From JBEIJQ01 sp040380145 (GTDB lineage Bacteria > Bacteroidota > Bacteroidia > Chitinophagales > Saprospiraceae): 9,301 nucleotides of DNA. Shown here piece after piece: positions 1 to 6,252 of the stretch. Made by a program: the position numbers and the translations under genes. Within the stretch, counting starts at the first letter, position 1. Each line of letters opens with the position of its first letter. Location: assembly GCA_040380145.1 (NCBI GenBank), contig JBEIJQ010000122.1:1-9301 (forward strand). The letters are read 5' to 3'. Below the pieces are notes generated by a model. The model saw nothing but the letters and a program-made list of their open reading frames with translations. It was not told where the DNA came from and made no database searches.

Positions 1-1248
1 CGTTGAAGCCCTCTGGAACGCACTGGCGATTTCGATTTCCACGTAGCGGCCCAGCGCGTCCAAGTCGCGGATGTCCTCCACGAAAATCTCGAAGCCGCCG
101 ACCTGTTCGTCCAGCACCTCGTTCATTTCCTGCAACTTGCGGTCGTCCACGTAGCCGATGTTGTCCACTTCAAAAAAGCCGTTGTCGGGCAGGATGCCCC
201 GGAGCACGAATCGGGTCTGCCAGCGCGAACCGTTGGCGCCTTTCACATCGTTTTCGGCGTCGTGGTACACCAGTTCGAGCGTGTCGCCGAGAGCGGCCCC
301 CAATCGGCGCACCTGCACGGCGGAAAGCACGATGCCTTGGAAATCGTCGCTTGCGGGTTGGATGAACGAACCGGACGCCAATCGGGGCGCGATTCGTTGG
401 GAGTCTTGGGCCGATACGGCCCGCAGGCGGATCACGTTGTCCTCGCCCGGCAGCCGCATGTACGGCGAGTAGGGGCGTTTGTGGCCGGGCCGGTAGATGG
501 AATCCTGTGGCACGGCGATCTGGGACCATTGCGCGTAGGGGCGCCAGCCGTTCAGTTTCTGCAAATGGCGGCGGTCCACCAGCGCGAACACGCGGTCGAA
601 CTCCTCCAGACCGGTTTTGTAGATGCCTTTGATCGCGAACTGTCGGAGCATCTGTTTTTCGTTTTGCACGAAATACACCTGCAACTTGTCGCCTACGGAC
701 AACTGCAGCCTTTCCGCAGTGGTCCGGGAAATCACTATGCCGTTGTCGAGCGTATCGGAGCCGAAGGACGGGGCTTCGCCGACTTCGAGGTAGCGCCGGA
801 AAAAAGCCCAGTCGAAATCCGCTCCGACGCCGCGCAGCACGATGCCCTCGATCTGGTCTTTGGTGCGGATCACGCCTTCTTTGTTTACGAACGCTTGGAT
901 GTGGCGGATGCCCGCGTTGGTACGGCGCGTCTTGCCCGGGTCGTCGGGGTCGGTATAAGTGAGCGAGCGCAGGGTGTCCAACGACGGATAGTAGGCCTGT
1001 CGGAGGTCGAGGGGCCGCACGAGGTAGGATTCGTCGGTGTTGAGGTGGGTGAGCTGGATATGCCCCCAGAAGCCGAACACTTTTTCGCCGATGGTTTCCC
1101 GGAAGCCGTTTTCGAGGGCATTGGCCACGATCATCACGGCCATGCTCAGGGCCGTGGCGGCCATGGCGATGCGGATGATCGTGCGCGCAAAAGAAGTGCC
1201 CCCGCTGCGGGTGGCCACGCGTTTGGCCACGAAAAACGATGCGTTCAT
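1..1248 (-). CDS. ABC transporter permease, LolC/LolE/MacB (FtsX-like) type, N-terminal part
   Basis: Inner-membrane permease subunit of an ABC transporter, probably of the lipoprotein-releasing or MacB-like class. The open frame starts at ATG 1248 and runs without a stop to base 1, giving 416 residues; the C-terminus lies outside the window. Residues 4-11 (SFFVAKRV) followed by one hydrophobic segment at about 24-43 (IIRIAMAATALSMAVMIVAN) and NGFRETI form the usual family N-terminus. KVFGFWGHIQ at 57-66 opens a long periplasmic region. The three C-terminal membrane helices expected for the family have not appeared by residue 416, although relatives, as I recall them, total about 400 residues. 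The excess is explained by two similar blocks (about 168-232 and 303-376), each reading GIV(I/L)S, GD.L, then R...(K/R)GI and VD(D/R)R..LQ. The thioesterase gene lies 100 bases upstream on the same strand. The family is fairly sure; the transported substrate is not visible. Confidence 0.85.
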   Translation of the reverse strand, partial: MNASFFVAKRVATRSGGTSFARTIIRIAMAATALSMAVMIVANALENGFRETIGEKVFGFWGHIQLTHLNTDESYLVRPLDLRQAYYPSLDTLRSLTYTDPDDPGKTRRTNAGIRHIQAFVNKEGVIRTKDQIEGIVLRGVGADFDWAFFRRYLEVGEAPSFGSDTLDNGIVISRTTAERLQLSVGDKLQVYFVQNEKQMLRQFAIKGIYKTGLEEFDRVFALVDRRHLQKLNGWRPYAQWSQIAVPQDSIYRPGHKRPYSPYMRLPGEDNVIRLRAVSAQDSQRIAPRLASGSFIQPASDDFQGIVLSAVQVRRLGAALGDTLELVYHDAENDVKGANGSRWQTRFVLRGILPDNGFFEVDNIGYVDDRKLQEMNEVLDEQVGGFEIFVEDIRDLDALGRYVEIEIASAFQRAST

Positions 1249-1253
1249 GGCCG

Positions 1254-1261
1254 CCAAGATA
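1254..1261 (-). promoter_or_regulatory. Possible -7 promoter box TATCTTGG of the permease gene
   Basis: On the minus strand TATCTTGG lies five bases before the permease ATG and resembles the Bacteroidota -7 box TAnnTTTG. No clear TTTG -33 element sits about 19 bases upstream. If used, the mRNA would be almost leaderless. The similar TATCTTGC before fabD gives slight support. Confidence 0.25.
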
Positions 1262-1312
1262 CGGAAATCCCCTTTGAACGCCCCGCATTAGGGGATCGTG
1301 CTCGCCGGGTAG

Positions 1313-1334
1313 AATTTTTTTTCGAAAAAAAATT
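1313..1334. repeat. Perfect 22-bp A/T palindrome between thioesterase and permease genes
   Basis: The bases read AA, eight T, CG, eight A, TT, a perfect inverted repeat of 11 bases per arm. As RNA it can fold with a UUCG loop on either strand. It begins 15 bases after the thioesterase stop on the minus strand. It could end that transcript, act as an A-tract (UP-like) element for the permease promoter, or bind a protein. It has no GC stem followed by a U run, so a classical terminator is not supported. Confidence 0.6.
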
Positions 1335-1348
1335 TCTCCTAAAATATT

Positions 1349-1777
1349 TCAATCCAGCGGCAGCACGGCCATGGTCAGCCGGCAGGTGCAGACTTGGCGC
1401 CCGTTGTCGTCGAAAACATCGATCTGCCAGACATGGACCGTCCGTCCGAGCCGGACCGGTCGGCAGATGCCTTCCACATGCCCGCCGGTGGCGGCTCGGA
1501 GGTGGCTGGCGTTGATCTCCAGACCGACCGCCCGGAATTTGGCCAGGTCGAAGCACAGGGCGGAGGCCACGCTGCCCAGCGATTCGGCCAGCACCACGGA
1601 CGCCCCCCCGTGGAGGATGCCCGCCGGCTGACGGGTGCGCCGATCCACCGGCATGCGGGCCTTGAGCCAATCGTCGCCGAAATCGGTGAACCGAATGTCG
1701 AGGTGCTCCACCAAGGTGTCGCGGCATATTTCCTGCAAAGCGTCCGTCGTGAACGGACCGAACCAGATCCGGGGCAT
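1349..1777 (-). CDS. menI: Hotdog-fold acyl-CoA thioesterase, YdiI/MenI-like
   Basis: Cytoplasmic thioesterase of 142 residues, closely resembling E. coli YdiI (MenI), which hydrolyses 1,4-dihydroxy-2-naphthoyl-CoA in menaquinone synthesis and also other acyl-CoAs. LDIRF (26-30), MPVDRRTRQP (42-51) and HGGASVVLAESLGS (56-69) match YdiI nearly residue for residue. By that alignment Q50, H56, E65 (general base) and S69 are the active-site positions, all present. GLEINASH (85-92) and the strand VWQIDVFD (117-124) complete the fold. I chose ATG 1777 because it gives 25 residues before LDIRF, close to the 20 in YdiI; an upstream in-frame ATG at 1864 would add 29 basic residues without family counterpart. 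There is no Shine-Dalgarno sequence, and a hairpin abuts the start. The gene is divergent from the helicase gene. The preferred substrate (menaquinone intermediate, enterobactin-type or general acyl-CoA) cannot be read from sequence. Confidence 0.92.
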   Translation of the reverse strand: MPRIWFGPFTTDALQEICRDTLVEHLDIRFTDFGDDWLKARMPVDRRTRQPAGILHGGASVVLAESLGSVASALCFDLAKFRAVGLEINASHLRAATGGHVEGICRPVRLGRTVHVWQIDVFDDNGRQVCTCRLTMAVLPLD

Positions 1778-1798
1778 GGGCAAACGGGATTTTTGCCC
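1778..1798 (-). promoter_or_regulatory. Hairpin directly abutting the thioesterase start codon
   Basis: GGGCAAA (1778-1784) and TTTGCCC (1792-1798) form a perfect 7-bp stem with a 7-base loop. In the minus-strand transcript the stem ends on the base before the AUG, so it could limit translation initiation. The pairing is visible; a regulatory role is inference. Confidence 0.4.
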
Positions 1799-1811
1799 CA
1801 AGAAACGGACA

Positions 1812-1830
1812 TTCCCCGTGAAAGGGGGAA
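1812..1830. promoter_or_regulatory. Dyad TTCCCC/GGGGAA in the divergent promoter region
   Basis: TTCCCC (1812-1817) and GGGGAA (1825-1830) are inverted about a 7-base centre, within the 103-base gap between the divergent thioesterase and helicase genes and 16 bases upstream of the helicase -7 box. It may be an operator or a chance repeat. Confidence 0.25.
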
Positions 1831-1846
1831 CTTTGCGGCCGGATTT

Positions 1847-1854
1847 TACCTTTG
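1847..1854 (+). promoter_or_regulatory. -7 promoter box TACCTTTG of the nuclease-helicase gene
   Basis: TACCTTTG matches the Bacteroidota -7 consensus TAnnTTTG at every fixed position and ends 26 bases before the helicase ATG, implying a 5' leader of about 20 bases. A TTTG at 1832-1835 is only 11 bases upstream, shorter than the usual spacing near 19, so the -33 element is unclear. Confidence 0.5.
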
Positions 1855-1880
1855 TGCGGTGCACGAAACTCTTTTAGCCC

Positions 1881-4800
1881 ATGATGGAAGCCCAATACTT
1901 TTTTGATCTCATCGAAAAACTGTCGAAAGAACGGGACCTGACGGACCGTCAACTGGTCGAACGCCAATTGGATCTGTTGGTCAAATTTTTTGCCCAAGTC
2001 TCCCAAAAGGAAAAGCTGCACTTTTCCACGCTTTTTTCGCGGTTTGCCTTTGTGATGGGACGCGAGCAGGTGCCCCAGGAAGTGCAGTCCCGTATGCAAT
2101 GGTTCCGGCGCCGTGCTTCCCTCGTCGTGTACGAAGGCAAACCCGCCTCTGAAACGGACGCGCTGTGCGGATGGGTGGTCCTCGGAGAAGCCGTATCGGA
2201 GATCCTGCACCAGCCCCTGCCCGAATCCTTGCGGGCGCTGCGGCCCGAAAAGGATCCGTTTCCGCCCGTCGTGGATGATATGGCCGACCACATCCCGTAT
2301 GTGCGCGCTTTCGTTTCGCGCATCGACGAGGTGGAAAAAATGCTGGTGGCCCGCGACCGCGACCGGCCGGGTCGCGAAATCCTGGTCAAGTACGGCCACC
2401 ACGCCCTCAACGAGGGATTCGATCCCACCGTTTCGGCGCTCAAATCGCGCTTGCGCGGTAGGGCCACGGTCAATTTGTTGGATGTGCAGGTGGACAAGAC
2501 CGGGGTATACTATCCGGGCTATATTGTCTTGGAGCCGGATTTTCTGATGGATGTTTCGGCCATTGCCAAATGTTTCCGCGAAAACAAACAGGAGCCCGAG
2601 GCGCATCTGCTGTCCAAATTTTTGTCCGCCGATTTTTCGGAGCCCCTTCTGCTGGGAAATGTGGCGAATCTTTTTTTAGACGAATTGATGAACGATCCCG
2701 GCGCGGATTTCATCTCCGTTTTCAAAAAATCCTTTTGGGGCAATCCCATCCAATTCTGCCTGTTGTCGGACGATCAGGTCAATGCCATGCGGGACAAGGC
2801 TCAAAAGCATTTTGCAACCATCCGCGAACTGGTGATGCAGCGTTTCGGGGAGCGTCGGATCGACCCGGCGCATTGCTATCTGGAACCCTCTTTTTTTTCA
2901 GAAAAATACGGCATCCAAGGGCGTCTGGACGTGCTGTTCCGCGAACCAGGACCCCAAGGGCGTTCGGCGATCATCGAATTGAAGAGCGGCTTGAACAGAT
3001 TCGCCAATCGGTACGGGGTTACGCCGGACCACTTCGTGCAGACTTTGCTCTATGATCTGCTCCTGCGCTCGGTTTTTGGGGAGGCGATCGGCCCGGAAAC
3101 CTTTGTGCTGTATTCCAAGCTCGAACTGGACGCGCTCAAATTCGTACCCCAGATCAAATCCCAGCAGCAGGACGCCATCAACCTGCGCAACCTGCTCGTG
3201 GTGGGGGAATGGTCTCTTTGCCGCATAGACGAGGGCGACTTGTCGGAAAAATGCCTGTTCGACCTCTGGAACAACGGCCGTTTGCACGAGCGTTCGTTAT
3301 TTACGAGGAGGGACCTCGATGCTTTTTCGAAAGTTTGGATCAATGCCTCGGCCCTGGAGCGCAAGTACTTCCGCGCTTTCGTGGCTTTCACCGCCCGCGA
3401 GCACCGCCTCGCCCGCATCGGCGTGGAAGGCAGTGAACAGCTCAACGGACAGGCCTCTCTCTGGCTGGATCCCTTGGAATGGAAAGCGGCCCATTTCGAT
3501 GCGCTGGCTTACCTGAAGATCCGTTCGCACAGTGTGGCGGACGAATCGCCGACCGTGGAACTGGTCCTCACCGAGCGCTCGGCGCGGTTGACCAACTTCC
3601 GTTCGGGCGACATCGCCGTGCTATATCCCTTTGTCGAAGGCAAGGGACCTCTCGACACGCAGGTTTTCAAATGCAACATTGTAGCGATCGATCCGGAAAA
3701 AGTGGTCGTGCGACTTCGGTCCAAACAATTCAACCGGCAGGTTTTCGACGATCCCGGCTGTTTTTGGGCTTTGGAGCAGGACAGCATGGATTCGAGTTTC
3801 AATGCCCAATACCGCGGTCTTTTTTCTTTTTTGCAGGAAAAAAAAGAAAAAAAAGAACTGCTGCTGGGTGCTCGACCGCCGAAATTGCCCTTGCCGAACC
3901 GCGAGGATCGTAACTGGCCCGGTTCCCTCACCGAGGAGCAGATCCGCATCTTGGACAAGGCCCTGGACGCAAGGGAGTACTTCCTGTTGCTGGGTCCTCC
4001 GGGCACGGGCAAAACGCAGTTCATGCTCCACCACTACGCCAAGCATCTTTTGGAGCACACGGACCAAAATCTGCTGTTGCTGGCTTACACCAATCGGGCC
4101 GTGGACGAGATCTGCGAATCCATCGCTCCCTTTGCCCGCGACCGGTTCGTGCGGCTCGGCTCCGACGGCTCTTCCGGAGGCGCATGGGGGGATGTCCTTT
4201 GGAAAAACAGGGTAGAGGAGTTGGGCTCGCGGGCCAAGGTCAAGGAGTATCTCGACAGCCGGCGCATCGTTGTCTCGACCGTTTCGTCTTTGAACGGCCA
4301 CCTCGACCTGTTGAAGCTCAAACATTTCGACCGGGTGGTGCTCGACGAGGCCTCCCAAGTGCTGGAGCCCCAGTTGGTCGGGCTGTTGGGCCGTTTCGAG
4401 CGCTTCCTGCTGATCGGCGACCACAAGCAACTGCCCGCGGTGGTGCTGCAAGAAAAGTCCGATACCGAGCTGGATGACCCGGACCTGGTGGCCCTCGGGC
4501 TCCGCGACCGCCGCAACTCTTTGTTCGAACGCCTGTACCGCTTGGCCGAACAAAACGGTTGGTCGTGGGCCTACGACATGCTCTCCGTCCAAGGCCGTAT
4601 GCACCGCGATATCGCGGCATATCCCGGAATGCGCTTTTACGCGGGTAACCTGAAGACCCTGCCCGAGTCGGTGGATACGCTGCAATGGCAATCCGCCCCG
4701 CTCGAACGCACGGCGGCGGGCGACGAGGCATTGGCTCGCGGCATCGCCGCCCATCGGTTTTTGTTCGTTGACACCCCCGCGGATACGGCTGAAACCCTCA

Positions 4801-5216
4801 AGACCAACCGGTACGAGGCCGAAATAGTCGTCCGCGCGGTGGAAAATTTTCGGCGGATATACGAGGCGCGCGAAGACTGGTCGCTGTCCAAAATCGGCGT
4901 GATCGCGCCCTATCGGGCGCAAATCGCCTGTATCCGCGAGGCGCTGGCACAGGCCGGGCCCGAGTACGAGGCCATCACCGTGGATACCGTCGAGCGCTAC
5001 CAGGGCGGGGCCCGGGACATTATCCTCGTGTCGTTCTGCGCCAATGCGCCACATCAGTTGGATACCCTTGTAAGCCTGGGCGACGACGGCGTCGTCGATC
5101 GCAAGCTCAATGTGGCCCTCACCCGTGCGAGGCAACACCTCGTGCTGATCGGCAACCGCAAGACCTTGGAAATCCATCCCGTTTATCGGGATCTGTTGGA
5201 TTTTGTGCCCTGTTAA
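1881..5216 (+). CDS. Dna2-like fusion of PD-(D/E)XK nuclease and SF1 helicase
   Basis: A 1111-residue cytoplasmic DNA-processing enzyme predicted to unwind DNA with ATP and cut single strands or flaps. Residues 1-325 are an N-terminal region I do not recognise. The nuclease core is at about 331-391: E335, GRLD with D350, IIELKSG with E366 and K368, and QTLLY (387-391), the motif order of RecB/Cas4/Dna2 nucleases. Residues about 545-640 look like a beta-rich (perhaps OB-like) domain. The helicase follows: Q687, Walker A GPPGTGKT (705-712), LDEASQ (821-826), GDHKQLP (846-852), QGRMHRDI (904-911), VIAPYRAQ (1007-1014), DTVERYQGGARD (1035-1046) and LNVALTRAR (1076-1084). The four-cysteine Fe-S arrangement of Dna2/AddB is not evident; nearby cysteines are only C332, C447 and C458. 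ATG 1881 follows an in-frame TAG at 1875-1877; ATG 1884 is an alternative. The gene stands alone between a divergent thioesterase and the beta-helix cassette. A role in repair or replication is likelier than defence, but context does not decide it. Confidence 0.88.
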   Translation: MMEAQYFFDLIEKLSKERDLTDRQLVERQLDLLVKFFAQVSQKEKLHFSTLFSRFAFVMGREQVPQEVQSRMQWFRRRASLVVYEGKPASETDALCGWVVLGEAVSEILHQPLPESLRALRPEKDPFPPVVDDMADHIPYVRAFVSRIDEVEKMLVARDRDRPGREILVKYGHHALNEGFDPTVSALKSRLRGRATVNLLDVQVDKTGVYYPGYIVLEPDFLMDVSAIAKCFRENKQEPEAHLLSKFLSADFSEPLLLGNVANLFLDELMNDPGADFISVFKKSFWGNPIQFCLLSDDQVNAMRDKAQKHFATIRELVMQRFGERRIDPAHCYLEPSFFSEKYGIQGRLDVLFREPGPQGRSAIIELKSGLNRFANRYGVTPDHFVQTLLYDLLLRSVFGEAIGPETFVLYSKLELDALKFVPQIKSQQQDAINLRNLLVVGEWSLCRIDEGDLSEKCLFDLWNNGRLHERSLFTRRDLDAFSKVWINASALERKYFRAFVAFTAREHRLARIGVEGSEQLNGQASLWLDPLEWKAAHFDALAYLKIRSHSVADESPTVELVLTERSARLTNFRSGDIAVLYPFVEGKGPLDTQVFKCNIVAIDPEKVVVRLRSKQFNRQVFDDPGCFWALEQDSMDSSFNAQYRGLFSFLQEKKEKKELLLGARPPKLPLPNREDRNWPGSLTEEQIRILDKALDAREYFLLLGPPGTGKTQFMLHHYAKHLLEHTDQNLLLLAYTNRAVDEICESIAPFARDRFVRLGSDGSSGGAWGDVLWKNRVEELGSRAKVKEYLDSRRIVVSTVSSLNGHLDLLKLKHFDRVVLDEASQVLEPQLVGLLGRFERFLLIGDHKQLPAVVLQEKSDTELDDPDLVALGLRDRRNSLFERLYRLAEQNGWSWAYDMLSVQGRMHRDIAAYPGMRFYAGNLKTLPESVDTLQWQSAPLERTAAGDEALARGIAAHRFLFVDTPADTAETLKTNRYEAEIVVRAVENFRRIYEAREDWSLSKIGVIAPYRAQIACIREALAQAGPEYEAITVDTVERYQGGARDIILVSFCANAPHQLDTLVSLGDDGVVDRKLNVALTRARQHLVLIGNRKTLEIHPVYRDLLDFVPC
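3820..3852 (+). repeat. A/T-rich hairpin with A8-G-A8 tract inside the helicase gene
   Basis: T6-C-T6 (3820-3832) can pair with A6-G-A6 (3840-3852) in a 13-bp stem with a 7-base loop. The purine arm is part of two runs of eight A, 3838-3845 and 3847-3854, coding for the EKKEKKE linker (residues 653-659) between the nuclease half and the helicase half. Runs this long are prone to polymerase slippage. Confidence 0.6.
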
Positions 5217-5225
5217 GAGCCGGAA

Positions 5226-5268
5226 AACCAAGTATCGGGCCGGCTATCCGGCAGTTAGATCCTTGGTT
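5226..5268 (+). terminator. Compound hairpin after the nuclease-helicase gene
   Basis: Nine bases after the helicase stop, AACCAAG (5226-5232) pairs with CTTGGTT (5262-5268). Inside it ATC can pair with GAT, and GCCGG (5239-5243) pairs with CCGGC (5248-5252) over a CTAT loop. No U run follows on the plus strand, so termination is possible but not canonical; RNA 3'-end protection is an alternative. Confidence 0.4.
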
Positions 5269-5330
5269 GAACCGTGCAAGACTTCTGTCGTGAAATTTTG
5301 GCACAAAATTTTCCAAGCGAGAGGAAGTTT

Positions 5331-5338
5331 TATATTTT
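5331..5338 (+). promoter_or_regulatory. Possible -7 box TATATTTT before the beta-helix cassette
   Basis: TATATTTT resembles TAnnTTTG except for its last base, lies 28 bases before the first cassette ATG and has TTTT (5309-5312) 18 bases upstream, in place of TTTG. The surrounding 5290-5365 stretch is the most A/T-rich intergenic part of the window. It is the likeliest promoter for the three-gene cassette. Confidence 0.35.
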
Positions 5339-5366
5339 TACCACATCAAACCAAATTTTTTTTGCC

Positions 5367-6230
5367 ATGTACAAACTGCTTTTTTCCCTTTTGTTTGCAA
5401 TGACAGGTTCCCTGCTCTTTGCCCAAGAATACATCGATGCCGGTTCCGAAGTTTCCGGGACTTGGAAAAAATCCCGTTCGCCGTACATTTTGCAAGGCGT
5501 TACCATTGTTCCTCAGGGCAAAACACTCACGATCGAGCCCGGTGTGGTGGTGCGTTTACAAACGGGCGATGCCGAAGATTACAGCGATCCCGATTTTCCG
5601 CTCGGCATGTTGCGGGTTTTCGGTACCCTGATCGCCAAAGGCACGGAAAAAGATCGGATCCTGTTCACCAACATGGAAGATGACGGAGAGGGCGACAACT
5701 GGGGAGCCGTCCAGATCTGTTCGGACAAAAACAAGTCCGCCTTTGCTTTTTGCACCTTCGAATATGCGCGCGGCGTGGTCAACATCGAACTCGAAGATGG
5801 CCAGACCGTGAACGCCACAGGGGCATTGTCGTTCATCGATTGCGGCGGAACCGTCGAAAACTGTGTTTTCCGTGGTTCATGGGCCGGACTCAACGCCAAG
5901 GGCGAATCCCAGGTCAAGGTCCGTTTCAGCGACTTCGTGGCCAACAAGTACGGAATGGAAAGCAACGGAGACGCCAAGATCCTGCTCAACAGTTGCATCG
6001 TGTACGGCAACGAAAACGGATTTTTCATCAACCAGGAAGGCGGGGTTACTTTGTCCTATTGTTTTGTGGAAAAGGGCTCCCTGCACGAGAACGCCGAGGA
6101 TGTGAAAGGCAATATCCTCAACAAAAAATCGCCCTTGTTCAAAGACGAGGACGAGGGTGATTTCCGTTTGGACAAAAAATCGCCCTGTCTGAAAAAAGGC
6201 GAAGGCAACAAGAACATCGGCGCTTATTGA
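5367..6230 (+). CDS. Secreted right-handed parallel beta-helix protein, cassette copy 1
   Basis: A 287-residue exported protein of unknown role. Residues 1-19 are a signal peptide (MYKLLFSLLF core, cleavage likely LFA/QEY). No lipobox cysteine follows cleavage and I see no type IX sorting domain at the end, so it is periplasmic or freely secreted. SGTWKKSRSPY (30-40) and GKTLTIEPGVVVRL (51-64) form the start module seen before pectin-lyase-like helices; MLRVFGTLIAKGT (81-93) and ILFTN begin the coils. Rungs of about 22 residues then repeat the pattern of a hydrophobic triplet, Cys or Phe, and an Asn or Gly turn: VENCVF (163-168), VKVRFSDF (183-190), LLNSCIVYGN (206-215), TLSYCFVE (228-235). 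KKSPCLKKG (270-278) with terminal IGAY resembles the C-terminal cap of such helices. I chose ATG 5367, since a GTG at 5274 would put 31 non-signal residues in front. Copies 2 and 3 follow after 22 and 38 bases. No catalytic residues are recognisable. Confidence 0.85.
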   Translation: MYKLLFSLLFAMTGSLLFAQEYIDAGSEVSGTWKKSRSPYILQGVTIVPQGKTLTIEPGVVVRLQTGDAEDYSDPDFPLGMLRVFGTLIAKGTEKDRILFTNMEDDGEGDNWGAVQICSDKNKSAFAFCTFEYARGVVNIELEDGQTVNATGALSFIDCGGTVENCVFRGSWAGLNAKGESQVKVRFSDFVANKYGMESNGDAKILLNSCIVYGNENGFFINQEGGVTLSYCFVEKGSLHENAEDVKGNILNKKSPLFKDEDEGDFRLDKKSPCLKKGEGNKNIGAY

Positions 6231-6252
6231 GGCAACTACTTGTATTTGATTT

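Noticed and set aside
262..1515. A 417-codon open frame on the plus strand opposite the permease gene
   Set aside because: The minus strand carries a recognisable permease with a membrane helix. The plus frame also runs through the A/T palindrome and into the thioesterase gene, typical of a shadow.
1778..1864. Upstream ATG at 1864 for the thioesterase
   Set aside because: It would add 29 basic residues absent from YdiI and place the start inside the helicase promoter region.
1245..2606. A 453-codon minus-strand open frame crossing the thioesterase, the divergent region and the helicase start
   Set aside because: It spans two well-supported genes and their intergenic region in a different frame, with no recognisable motif.
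1881..5216. The nuclease-helicase as part of an antiphage island
   Set aside because: Neighbours are housekeeping or secreted-protein genes. No methylase, toxin, integrase or other defence gene is visible, and base composition does not change.
3621..5231. A 536-codon open frame on the minus strand opposite the helicase half
   Set aside because: It lies fully antisense to clear helicase motifs. Its translation is low-complexity in composition and shows no domain; long antisense frames are expected in GC-rich coding DNA.
5274..5366. GTG start at 5274 extending cassette copy 1 by 31 residues
   Set aside because: The extension would bury the signal peptide, and the likely promoter box lies downstream of this GTG. 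ATG 5367 agrees with the starts of copies 2 and 3.
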